Shown here: positions 1 to 6,136 of the stretch, piece by piece | Numbering within the stretch: the stretch's first letter is position 1 | Layout: every line of letters starts with the position of its first letter | DNA from: Nitrospiraceae bacterium UBA6898 | GTDB taxonomy: Bacteria; Nitrospirota; Thermodesulfovibrionia; Thermodesulfovibrionales; UBA6898 | DNA length: 20,088 nt | Assembly (NCBI GenBank): GCA_002448975.1 | Contig: DKBO01000257.1 | Location: 1-20,088, forward strand | Direction: 5' to 3' | Notes under the pieces: model-generated | What the model saw: only the letters and a program-made list of their open reading frames with translations | Database searches by the model: none | Told to the model about the DNA's origin: nothing | Position numbers and translations under genes: made by a program

Positions 1-234
1 AACCTCGGGATCAGGAACGGGGATACCATCACGGTGCGCTCGCGCCGCGGAGAGATATCGATCAAGGCCCGGGTAACGCTGCGCGTCTCGAAAGGAACGG
101 TCTTCATCCCCATGCACTATCGGGAGGCCGCTGCCAATGTTATCACGAATGACGCCTTCGACCCGCATGTCAAGATACCCGAGTTGAAGGTCTGTGCCGT
201 AAATATCATTCCATCCGCTGTATCTGCGGCGTAA
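1..234 (+). CDS. Formate dehydrogenase-type molybdopterin oxidoreductase alpha subunit, C-terminal end (partial)
   Basis: The reading frame is open from base 1 and ends at TAA 232-234, so only the last 77 residues are present. They match the end of the molybdopterin-dinucleotide-binding domain of formate dehydrogenase alpha subunits: a GDTITVRSRRGEI strand, then a V-F-I-P-M-H-Y-R-E-A-A-A-N segment with the closing sequence KIPELKVCAV. Family knowledge: this beta-barrel domain holds the cofactor pterin tails; the enzyme oxidises formate or reduces CO2. Placing it with formate dehydrogenase rather than another oxidoreductase of the superfamily rests on the HYREAAAN/KIPE...KVCAV end and on the nearby fdhD gene. 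The rest of the gene lies outside the window. Confidence 0.85.
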   Translation, partial: NLGIRNGDTITVRSRRGEISIKARVTLRVSKGTVFIPMHYREAAANVITNDAFDPHVKIPELKVCAVNIIPSAVSAA

Positions 235-296
235 AGAGGATACAGGGAACACCTTACCAAAAAAAGCAGGAAACCGCAAAAGACCGGCAAGAAAGA

Positions 297-329
297 ATGG
301 TCGGGGCAAAAGGATTTGAACCTTCGACC
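297..329. repeat. Left att-like repeat: copy of the tRNA-Pro 3' end
   Basis: These 33 bases match 2878-2910, the 3' third of the minus-strand tRNA-Pro including the encoded CCA, with one mismatch (A308 versus G2889). Identity stops at 330 (T versus C2911). No other part of a tRNA is present here. A direct repeat of a tRNA 3' end at the far edge of a segment with an integrase remnant is the classic footprint of tRNA-targeted integration. An ORF running through it (297-500) is not a gene. Confidence 0.85.
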
Positions 330-848
330 TTCCTTGTAACTAATTCTAATATTTTATTTTGGGGCTATTTCCCTCCACGAATCCGCCATGCACCCAAGCC
401 GCAAGAAATATCCTGCTCTCAGAGTTACACGGATACCTATAATAACGTCCTGAGAGTTTGCCATATGCCTTCAGAAGAGATAGCTCGCAACAATGAATAG
501 AGAGCAGCATTCCTTCCCGCAGTTAACGCCAGTTTTAATAATTAATAACTGAGGACTTCATGTCTTATACCGCACAGGTTTCAGATTAGTAATCCGGTCT
601 AACGTGTTCACTGGAAGTTGCAGGGTGGCTCTGCCACTCAAACTATCATGATTCAATCCGTAATTCTCATTGCAGGAACGTTTAGTACAGCAACTTACCC
701 GAAGGCATTAAAAATTGAAACTATTACACATTTTACCTCGTAATAAGCACCATCAAGGTCAAATGCTCTACTGCTGAGTACAAATGGCGTTAAGCACTTT
801 TGGATTCCCCGTGGCAATATTACGGGGCATAGCGAATTTGGCTCAGAC
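330..848. other. Non-coding or decayed stretch inside the element
   Basis: No ORF here has a ribosome binding site or recognisable protein features. A short inverted repeat at 807-812 and 822-827 (CCCCGT/ACGGGG) lies upstream of a stronger hairpin at 849-878. I see nothing else I can support. Confidence 0.4.
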
Positions 849-878
849 GAAGAGGGCCGGGAAGCCTCGGCCCTCTTC
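849..878 (-). terminator. Strong hairpin downstream of the MopE-like gene
   Basis: A perfect 11-bp stem (849-859 with 868-878) with an 8-base loop lies 45 bases past the stop codon of the minus-strand gene at 924-1586. It is very GC-rich, but no U-run follows on either strand. It is therefore either a Rho-assisted terminator or a 3'-end stabilising hairpin rather than a textbook intrinsic terminator. Confidence 0.5.
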
Positions 879-923
879 ATAGTTACACCAATAAAATCAG
901 CAGGAACATCCCGACTAACGTCA

Positions 924-1586
924 CTATCTGCAGGCGCGGTTTCCTGCACAATCAGGATCGTTGCAGTCGACGAGTCCGTCACAGTCGTTGTCTTTCCCAT
1001 CTGAGCAGGTTTTGCCCTTCCTCTCCGGGGTGCACGTGGCGGTGACACACGCAGAGTTACTGCGGCAGTCTGAATCGCCACAGTCTATTGCTCCGTCGCA
1101 GTCGTCGTCTGCTCCGCCGGTGCAGGCTTTTCTTTCATTCCGTGCAGTCGGGACACATATCCCTGCACAGGCCGCATTGCCTGCACAGTTTGCATCGGCG
1201 CAGTCGACACGACCATCGCAGTCGTCATCGATATTGTTATTGCAGATTTCAGTGGCGCCTGGATTGACCGCTGAGTTGTTATCGCTGCAGTCGATAGCCC
1301 CACAGTCTCCGCCCTCAGCATTATAGCCGTCTCGATCTGCGTCGGTACAGATTGGCGTAGTCGCCGCGCAGTCAGGGTCGTTCGGACAGAAACCACATGC
1401 GCCCGACGTCGTCCATGTGTTTGCATTGTTCTGATTCGCGTGGCAGAGATCGCAATCGTAGTTCGTGCCGCAGACGGTGTTTACACCTGAAGTACCTGAA
1501 AGATAAGGGGACCGCGCGCTCACAATCGACGCGAACATGAGCGCTCCAAACATAGCGATAAGACTTACGAGTACGGCTTTCTTCAT
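924..1586 (-). CDS. Exported CxxCH (haem-motif) protein with MopE-like Asp/Cys metal-binding repeats
   Basis: 220 residues. ATG at 1586 is preceded by AGGAGG at good spacing. Residues 1-24 are a signal peptide (MKK, hydrophobic core, A-x-A-like end SAR). A single CDLCH motif at 45-49 is a covalent haem-attachment sequence. From about residue 80 come DADRDGYN and then an NPGATEIC segment typical of the MopE-type putative metal-binding motif. Three copies of a D(D/N)DCDGxxDCxDxxC unit follow, ending near 134, 174 and 213. Family knowledge: MopE of Methylococcus is a surface copper-binding protein; calcium-like binding by the acidic loops is equally possible. The gene sits alone behind promoter 1879-1907, a GEMM-I riboswitch and a terminator, inside a tRNA-Pro element. 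Role (surface electron transfer or metal binding) is inferred; the sequence does not fix it. Confidence 0.85.
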   Translation of the reverse strand: MKKAVLVSLIAMFGALMFASIVSARSPYLSGTSGVNTVCGTNYDCDLCHANQNNANTWTTSGACGFCPNDPDCAATTPICTDADRDGYNAEGGDCGAIDCSDNNSAVNPGATEICNNNIDDDCDGRVDCADANCAGNAACAGICVPTARNERKACTGGADDDCDGAIDCGDSDCRSNSACVTATCTPERKGKTCSDGKDNDCDGLVDCNDPDCAGNRACR

Positions 1587-1653
1587 TTGCTGCCTCCTTC
1601 TTGGCGGTAGATTTCCCTGCAGAATGCAGGGAGAGTCAATACAACTGATCCCA

Positions 1654-1690
1654 CAAAAAAAGCCTGTTCCTCGGTTAAGAGAAACAGGCT
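1654..1690 (-). terminator. Riboswitch-linked intrinsic terminator, copy 1
   Basis: Read on the minus strand, a 12-bp stem (1679-1690 with 1661-1672, one G-U pair) with loop TTAACC is followed by a run of seven T. It lies between the GEMM-I aptamer and the start codon of the gene ending at 924, so it is the expression platform. Its 5' arm can pair instead with the 3' strand of aptamer helix P1 (10 of 11 bases over 1740-1751), giving a mutually exclusive antiterminator. Confidence 0.9.
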
Positions 1691-1744
1691 GTCATAAGAC
1701 GAGCAACGAGGGCAATAAGGCAGATCCTTACTTCCTTATCAGCG

Positions 1745-1830
1745 TGTTTCTTCGGCAGCCAGGCCATCCATCCCGGGATCCATTGGCTTTGCGCCCCCCC
1801 ATTTCTGAGGGTTTACCTTTTTCGGAAACA
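1745..1830 (-). promoter_or_regulatory. GEMM-I riboswitch aptamer (c-di-GMP-I class), copy 1
   Basis: On the minus strand the RNA shows the full GEMM-I layout. Helix P1 is TGTTTC (1825-1830) with GAAACA (1745-1750). The conserved AGGTAAACC comes next. P2 is CCCTCA, a GAAA tetraloop, then TGGGGG. The conserved CGCAAAGCC follows, then a variable hairpin, then the GGCTGCCG tetraloop-receptor side before P1 closes. By alignment to the Vibrio Vc2 aptamer, the bases equivalent to G20, A47 and C92 are G, A and C, the c-di-GMP pattern; known c-GAMP variants carry A at 20. The terminator at 1654-1690 follows 54 bases downstream. Confidence 0.9.
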
Positions 1831-1878
1831 ACATACGGCTAACAACAAAATTTCAAATAGCACCAATCAAGCTTAATA

Positions 1879-1907
1879 ACCATACAAGACTATAAAGGCA
1901 ATGTCAA
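1879..1907 (-). promoter_or_regulatory. Sigma-70-type promoter of the riboswitch-controlled gene
   Basis: On the minus strand, TTGACA (1902-1907), a 17-base spacer and TATGGT (1879-1884). Transcription would start near 1872, about 40 bases before helix P1 of the riboswitch. The leader to ATG 1586 would then be about 285 bases, containing aptamer and terminator. Confidence 0.6.
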
Positions 1908-2150
1908 ATTAAGTTACGTTAATCGTATGAATTATGATAACTTCAGTACTTAACATGTCCCAACCCGGCGAGATGCAATGATGCCTCGCGAGTAATCCAA
2001 AAGTGAAGATCATAACAGAGAATATAAGATTCAACGCGACGTCTATCTCCCTGGAAAGTTACGATTGCAGTTTAGTCGAAAGGTCTGGAGAGACAAAAGA
2101 ATATTTGCCTATGAAGTCCCCATTATAGATACGGGAACCAGCGGAGTAAA

Positions 2151-2420
2151 ATGTATTGCTTACTTGGTTATGATCAAGTGCGAAATTTGTATGTCATTAA
2201 GCTGATACTCGCAGCACTCTCCTCTATAGCTTCTCCTGATATCCTCGGCAAAGCCACCCAACTCAAGGACGACGATACGGTTGTTATCTCTCCCCTAGAG
2301 GGCGGCCGGTTTTTTATCTGCCGTATCTATGTAAGAGATACCCCTGAGTTATTGAGAAATGCGACTGATACGGAGTTCTATAAGAATGTCAGGCAGGTAA
2401 GAGGGCGTGATGTTGCATAG
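2151..2420 (+). CDS. Unrecognised ORF in the element, doubtful
   Basis: An 89-codon frame starting at ATG 2151. The upstream sequence GGAGTAAA could be a weak ribosome binding site (GGAG). I recognise no family and see no signal peptide, membrane segment or motif. It lies just upstream of the integrase remnant on the same strand and may be a piece of its decayed N-terminal region, or chance. The surroundings contain frame breaks, so expression is doubtful. Confidence 0.2.
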   Translation: MYCLLGYDQVRNLYVIKLILAALSSIASPDILGKATQLKDDDTVVISPLEGGRFFICRIYVRDTPELLRNATDTEFYKNVRQVRGRDVA

Positions 2421-2570
2421 TAATCGGTATTCATCGTATCCTGCCGCACAACATGTTTCCTTTGGGAGCTCACAACATTTTGCCCTGGAATACCTATTAA
2501 CGGGGAGGTCAAAGAAACAGTTATCGCACCGCAAGATTCTTGCGGGCTTCAGGAAGAAAGAAATTGAGTT

Positions 2571-2807
2571 TTGGTTGTTGCCAAGGGAAATGGCTGCCCC
2601 ATCACATCGGATCGGCGCTATAAGATCTGGACAAAAGCTTGCAGCGATGCGAAAGTGAAGCACATAAGTCTGGAACAAATCTCATGTCACAGTAAAGCGA
2701 CGGAAATCATGGCTGAATACAAGAAAAAAGCTCTTCAGGAAATCGCTCGACAGTTAGGGCACGGGAACCTCGTAACAGGACAGAAGCACTATGTTGTGGA
2801 GAAGTGA
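2571..2807 (+). pseudogene. Tyrosine recombinase (phage-type integrase) C-terminal remnant
   Basis: The frame ends at TGA 2805-2807. It reads like the end of a tyrosine integrase catalytic domain: a GxPI turn, a W-x-K-A-C helix, a degenerate copy of the HxLRH box (LEQISCHSKATEIM, where the arginine is missing), then the well-preserved LGHGN box and a final Tyr in QKHYV, the expected nucleophile. A stop at 2565-2567 breaks the frame upstream, and the neighbouring frame carries the sequence just before it, which suggests a frameshift. The N-terminal domains and the first catalytic arginine are not recognisable. It is inactive as it stands. Position next to the tRNA-Pro att repeat is typical of the integrase of a tRNA-targeted element. 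Confidence 0.6.
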
Positions 2808-2877
2808 CACTACGACCCCTTCGAACCCATTTTTCAGGGTGCGGTAGCAAAATAATTCAATGAAATCAGGAGGAAAG

Positions 2878-2910
2878 ATGGTCGGGGCGAAAGGATTTGA
2901 ACCTTCGACC
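2878..2910. repeat. Right att-like repeat inside tRNA-Pro
   Basis: This is the partner of 297-329: 33 bases, one mismatch. It covers the T-arm 3' part, acceptor 3' strand, discriminator and encoded CCA of the tRNA-Pro, plus one base beyond. It is the probable original attachment site core. Confidence 0.8.
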
Positions 2911-2955
2911 CCACGGTCCCGAACCGTGTGCGCTACCGGACTGCGCTACGCCCCG
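2879..2955 (-). tRNA. tRNA-Pro (anticodon CGG)
   Basis: A 77-nt cloverleaf on the minus strand. The acceptor stem CGGGGCG pairs with CGCCCCG, followed by discriminator A and a genome-encoded CCA (2879-2881). The anticodon stem CACGG/CCGTG encloses the loop TTCGGGA, giving anticodon CGG. The T-arm has GGTTCAAAT. Its 3' third is duplicated at 297-329, marking it as an integration target. The intact copy is retained after insertion. Confidence 0.95.
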
Positions 2956-2963
2956 AACATGAC

Positions 2964-2993
2964 ATAATAAGAAGCTCCTATGCCTGTTGTCAA
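2964..2993 (-). promoter_or_regulatory. Promoter of tRNA-Pro
   Basis: On the minus strand, TTGACA (2988-2993), an 18-base spacer and TATTAT (2964-2969). The start site would fall only 1-3 bases before the tRNA 5' end, so the precursor would have almost no leader. Confidence 0.65.
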
Positions 2994-3039
2994 GTGCGCC
3001 TCAGCGGCTAGCGAAAGGGCTCTGCAGGTATAATAGAGG

Positions 3040-3801
3040 ATGGACGCATTCCACAAGATCTCCGTACTCAAGATCAGGGGGGCCTCTGCTGAAGAAGTCG
3101 AGGATTCCGTTGCTGTAGAAAAGAAAGTGCGCATTTCCGTTAATGGAAAACATGCCCTCAGCCTATTTTGCAGCCCCCAGATGATACGGGAATTCGTCGT
3201 GGGCGTGATATACAATGAAGGCCTGATCTCCGGGGGATGGTGTGCTGAGCGGCTTTCGATTACCTATGGTGACGTGATCACGGTCGACATCCCGTCAACG
3301 GGAACCATTGCCGAAGGAGAGAGAACGGTCACTTCGGGTTGTGCCGGCGGGATAAGTCTGGACAGAGGGCTCCGGGAGGAAAAGATCTCCGATCCGGCCG
3401 TCTTCCGTCTTCAGGACATAAGGGATCTGTACCGTGACTTCCAGAAACGCTCCGAAGGATACAAGGCAACAGGAGGAGTCCACAGCGCAGCGCTTGCAGA
3501 TGCCCATAAGACGATCATATTCGCCGAAGATATCGGAAGGCATAATGCCGTAGACAAGGTCATCGGCTATGCTCTCCTTGAGGATATTTCTTTTTCGGGG
3601 AAGGTCATGCTGGCCAGCGGGAGGCTCTCTTCCGAAATCGTCTCCAAGTGCTCCCGATGCGGCATCCCGGTGATCATCAGCCGCGCTGCCCCAACAAGCC
3701 TTTCGGTCGATATTGCTGAAGCATCAGGACTTACGCTGATAGGTTTTGCGCGGGGCGACAGAATGAACATCTACACAGGCAGGCAGCGCATCGTTCTATA
3801 G
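3040..3801 (+). CDS. fdhD: FdhD, sulfurtransferase/maturation factor for formate dehydrogenase
   Basis: 253 residues, full length for the family. Conserved blocks visible: RISVNGK, PQMIREFVVG, the TSGCAGG box at 98-104, TGGVHSAAL, EDIGRHNAVDK and LASGRLSSEIV. Family knowledge: FdhD delivers sulfur from a cysteine desulfurase to the molybdenum cofactor before it enters formate dehydrogenase, acting in the cytoplasm. In E. coli a CxxC pair is used; here the second position is Gly (C101, G104), so a single cysteine would act. ATG 3040 follows AGAGG. A TATAAT at 3029-3034 lies five bases before it but has no good -35. The gene is convergent with the MshEN-GAF gene, overlapping its end by 6 bases. 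It belongs with the formate dehydrogenase gene at the left edge, from which the element now separates it. Confidence 0.93.
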   Translation: MDAFHKISVLKIRGASAEEVEDSVAVEKKVRISVNGKHALSLFCSPQMIREFVVGVIYNEGLISGGWCAERLSITYGDVITVDIPSTGTIAEGERTVTSGCAGGISLDRGLREEKISDPAVFRLQDIRDLYRDFQKRSEGYKATGGVHSAALADAHKTIIFAEDIGRHNAVDKVIGYALLEDISFSGKVMLASGRLSSEIVSKCSRCGIPVIISRAAPTSLSVDIAEASGLTLIGFARGDRMNIYTGRQRIVL

Positions 3802-4770
3802 GTCGAAGAGTTTTCTCCTGAGGATCACGATCTCAAAGCTGATTGCTGCCATGGCAACGAGACTGTTGATATGACCGACACCTGCGTCAAGCACAGCGTT
3901 ATTGCCGTTGTCGACGTAAAGCAACCCCACAATCTTGTCTCTGACATGTATTGGGATCATGCAACAGTCCTGTGGCAGCCCTCCCAGCCGCCCGATAAGC
4001 GACTCGTTGCCGGGCATCTTCAGGAGAGGTCCCCGGTAGTATGACTTTCTGTTGAGCACCTCAGAGAAGATGGACAGATCATCGACAGGGACCTCAAACT
4101 GCTCGACAGGTATATTCCTTGATTTCCAGCCGCTAATGACGCCCCCTTTGACCAGGAACACCGACGCCCGAGATGCCAGCGGCTTTGTCTCGTTCAGGAG
4201 GATGCCGATGACCTCTTCCCGGTCCCGTACACCAGCAAACTGTTCCTTGGCATTCAGGAGCTGCTCTTTAACGTCATCCGACTTTTTCTCTCCTGCGGCC
4301 TCCTCCTTTCCGAAAACACTGATATAACGAAGGTCCCGCTTGATGCCGTAATATTTCTCAAGACAATAGTACATTCTGAGGTCCGTGATGATATATGGGA
4401 TGATGTCACTCCCCGTCAGGAAACGCATTTCATCAATGCTTGCAATCTCACGTGGGTCGAGCATGGCAACATGCAGTCTGTTCCGGTCTTTTCTGAATGG
4501 CATACCCCTATACTTTTCTGCGAGTTCGCGACTGATACTTGCGATTACCTCTGCATCAATATCGTTCAGGTCTGACGGCTTGGCCGCAGGAACCTTGAGG
4601 TAACTGCTCAGGAATGAGAGCATATCCCCCTCTGTAATGACACCCAGTTCCAGTATGTTCGTCCCAATTCTGCCACCGAAGATGACCTGCCGTTCTAGGG
4701 CCTGCTTGAGCTGATCCCTGGTAATCAGAGAGTTCTTTACCATGGCTTCGCCGAGTTTCATAACCGCCAT
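3796..4770 (-). CDS. MshEN (T2SSE N-terminal) domain protein with C-terminal GAF domain
   Basis: 324 residues. The N-terminus has two 24-residue MshEN motifs (K5-Q28 and R34-Y57) joined by the linker VIFGG, the pattern that binds c-di-GMP in MshE. The remaining T2SSE-N fold runs to about 145. From about 165 to 320 is a GAF-like domain (EVIGILLNETK, MIPIHVRDKIVGLLYVDNG). There is no ATPase domain, so it is not an assembly motor. It is the last gene of the pil operon, 4 bases after pilR. The first motif has Ser at the usual Gly, as in PilB of this window. It may be a ligand sensor or adaptor that reports second-messenger state to the pilus motor or to PilS/PilR; this role is inferred. Start MAVMKLG mirrors PilB's MAVKLG. 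Confidence 0.8.
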   Translation of the reverse strand: MAVMKLGEAMVKNSLITRDQLKQALERQVIFGGRIGTNILELGVITEGDMLSFLSSYLKVPAAKPSDLNDIDAEVIASISRELAEKYRGMPFRKDRNRLHVAMLDPREIASIDEMRFLTGSDIIPYIITDLRMYYCLEKYYGIKRDLRYISVFGKEEAAGEKKSDDVKEQLLNAKEQFAGVRDREEVIGILLNETKPLASRASVFLVKGGVISGWKSRNIPVEQFEVPVDDLSIFSEVLNRKSYYRGPLLKMPGNESLIGRLGGLPQDCCMIPIHVRDKIVGLLYVDNGNNAVLDAGVGHINSLVAMAAISFEIVILRRKLFDL

Positions 4771-4774
4771 ATGA

Positions 4775-6136
4775 TCACTTTATCCCATATTTTTGCAACC
4801 TGTGCCTGAGTGACCGAAACGAAAGATTCAGCAGCTTGGCAGCATCTGTCTTGCTGCCATTTGCCTTTGCCAGAGCCGTGCACAGATAATTTTTCTCTAT
4901 CTCCTCAACGATCTTTTCGAGATCAACACCACCATCGTTCATGTCAGGGAGTGCCGCAGCCGGCCGCACGGCAGCAAAGACCTCCTCAGGGAGATCTTCG
5001 GGGAGGATGACTTTCCGGTCAGTAAGGAGAACAATTCTCTCGACCATGTTTTCCAGTTCACGCACATTTCCTTTCCACGGATATTTCATGAGCAGCCGGA
5101 GGGATTCGGAGGAGAATTCTTTCTTGTCAGGAGAAAATCTGCCAAGAAAATGATCGAGGAAGAGCGGGATATCTTCAGCCCGCTCCCGAAGCGGTGGGAG
5201 GTGCACCGGTACCACGTTCAATCGGTAGAAAAGATCTTCCCTGAACCCGGCTGCAGCCATTGCATCAGAAAGATCCCGGTTCGTTGCGGAGATGACCCGT
5301 ACGTCGACTTTGATGTCCCCCAAGCCCCCGACTCTCCTGAATGTGCCGTTCTCCAGGACGCGAAGCAGTTTTGCCTGAAGGGAAACCGGCATTTCGGCAA
5401 TCTCATCGAGAAAGATCGTCCCCTCGTCGGCTATCTCAAAAAGACCCTGCTTGTTGCTGACCGCGCCGGTGAATGCCCCCTTTACATGCCCGAAAAGCTC
5501 TGACTCGAGCAAACCCTCGGGAAAGGTGGCGCAATTGATCGTCACGAAATTCTTGTTCTTCCTCGGACTCAGGCTATGAAGAGCAGCGGCAACAAGTTCC
5601 TTGCCGCTGCCGCTTTCGCCCGTAATCAGCACGCTGGAATTGCTTTGGGCTACCTTTGGGATGAGCCTGAAGAGCTCCTGCATCTTGGGACTCTTGCCAA
5701 TGATGTTTTCGAGCTGGTACGAAGTCCGTACCTTCTCCCGCAGCAGCGACAGTTCATCACTCTGCCGCTTCCTCTCACAGGCCTTGTTGACCACAAGGCG
5801 TATCTCGTCTATCTTGAAAGGTTTATGGATAAAATCATACGCGCCGAGTTTCATTGCTTCAATGTTGGATTCCGTCGTGCCGAATGCCGTGATCATGATA
5901 ACGACAGTTGACGGCGAGGCTTCCTTCACTCTTTTGAGCACCTCAAAACCATCAGCCCGGGGCATTTTCAAGTCGGTAATGACGATATCGTAGATTTCCT
6001 GCTGGATCTTTTCAGTTGCGGCCATGCCATCAACGGCAGATGTCGTTTCATATCCTTCTTCCTCGAGGAGTATCTTAAGAACCTCTCGCATGCTCTTTTC
6101 GTCTTCGACGATAAGTATTTTCCCGTTATGTCGCAT
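4775..6136 (-). CDS. pilR: PilR-type sigma-54-dependent response regulator
   Basis: 453 residues from ATG 6136, chosen because the receiver domain begins at once (GKILIVEDE). A longer frame to 6190 would add 18 residues of no family match. Receiver domain 5-118 with phospho-acceptor D55 and switch lysine in HKPFK. AAA+ domain about 145-375: Walker A GESGSGKE at 173-180, the sigma-54-contacting GAFTGA at 220-225, Walker B TIFLDEI. C-terminal Fis-type helix-turn-helix (GSKTDAAKLLNLSFRSLRHRL). It should activate sigma-54 promoters after phosphorylation by the kinase encoded upstream, pilS; the two overlap by 11 bases, indicating coupling. Family knowledge: PilR drives pilin gene transcription. 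No pilin gene is in the window. Confidence 0.92.
   Translation of the reverse strand: MRHNGKILIVEDEKSMREVLKILLEEEGYETTSAVDGMAATEKIQQEIYDIVITDLKMPRADGFEVLKRVKEASPSTVVIMITAFGTTESNIEAMKLGAYDFIHKPFKIDEIRLVVNKACERKRQSDELSLLREKVRTSYQLENIIGKSPKMQELFRLIPKVAQSNSSVLITGESGSGKELVAAALHSLSPRKNKNFVTINCATFPEGLLESELFGHVKGAFTGAVSNKQGLFEIADEGTIFLDEIAEMPVSLQAKLLRVLENGTFRRVGGLGDIKVDVRVISATNRDLSDAMAAAGFREDLFYRLNVVPVHLPPLRERAEDIPLFLDHFLGRFSPDKKEFSSESLRLLMKYPWKGNVRELENMVERIVLLTDRKVILPEDLPEEVFAAVRPAAALPDMNDGGVDLEKIVEEIEKNYLCTALAKANGSKTDAAKLLNLSFRSLRHRLQKYGIK

Larger units (their letters stand above)
297..2910. mobile_element. Degenerate integrative element inserted at tRNA-Pro
   Basis: About 2.6 kb bounded by the direct repeats 297-329 and 2878-2910, the latter being the 3' end of an intact tRNA-Pro gene. 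Inside are a tyrosine-integrase remnant ending at 2807, close to the tRNA as expected for such elements, and one intact gene (924-1586) with its own promoter, riboswitch and terminator. The remaining DNA has no convincing gene. The element lies between a formate dehydrogenase alpha-subunit gene and fdhD, which were probably neighbours before insertion. No replication, transfer or excision gene is visible, so it should not be able to move by itself. The boundaries are inferred from the repeats alone. Confidence 0.7.

Noticed and set aside
297..500. 67-codon plus-strand ORF beginning in the tRNA fragment
   Set aside because: Its first residues (VGAKGFEPSTF) are just the translated reverse complement of a tRNA 3' end, a frequent false gene. 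There is no ribosome binding site and no family.
695..1081. 128-codon minus-strand ORF overlapping the 3' end of the MopE-like gene
   Set aside because: It is another frame of the Asp/Cys repeat DNA and runs through the downstream hairpin. It has no start signal.
961..1326. Ser/Gln-rich plus-strand ORF
   Set aside because: Antisense shadow of the Asp/Cys repeats of the gene at 924-1586; low-complexity composition.
2407..2658. 83-codon plus-strand ORF in the element
   Set aside because: It overlaps the integrase remnant in another frame. Part of it may continue the original integrase before a frameshift, but nothing in it is recognisable enough to call.
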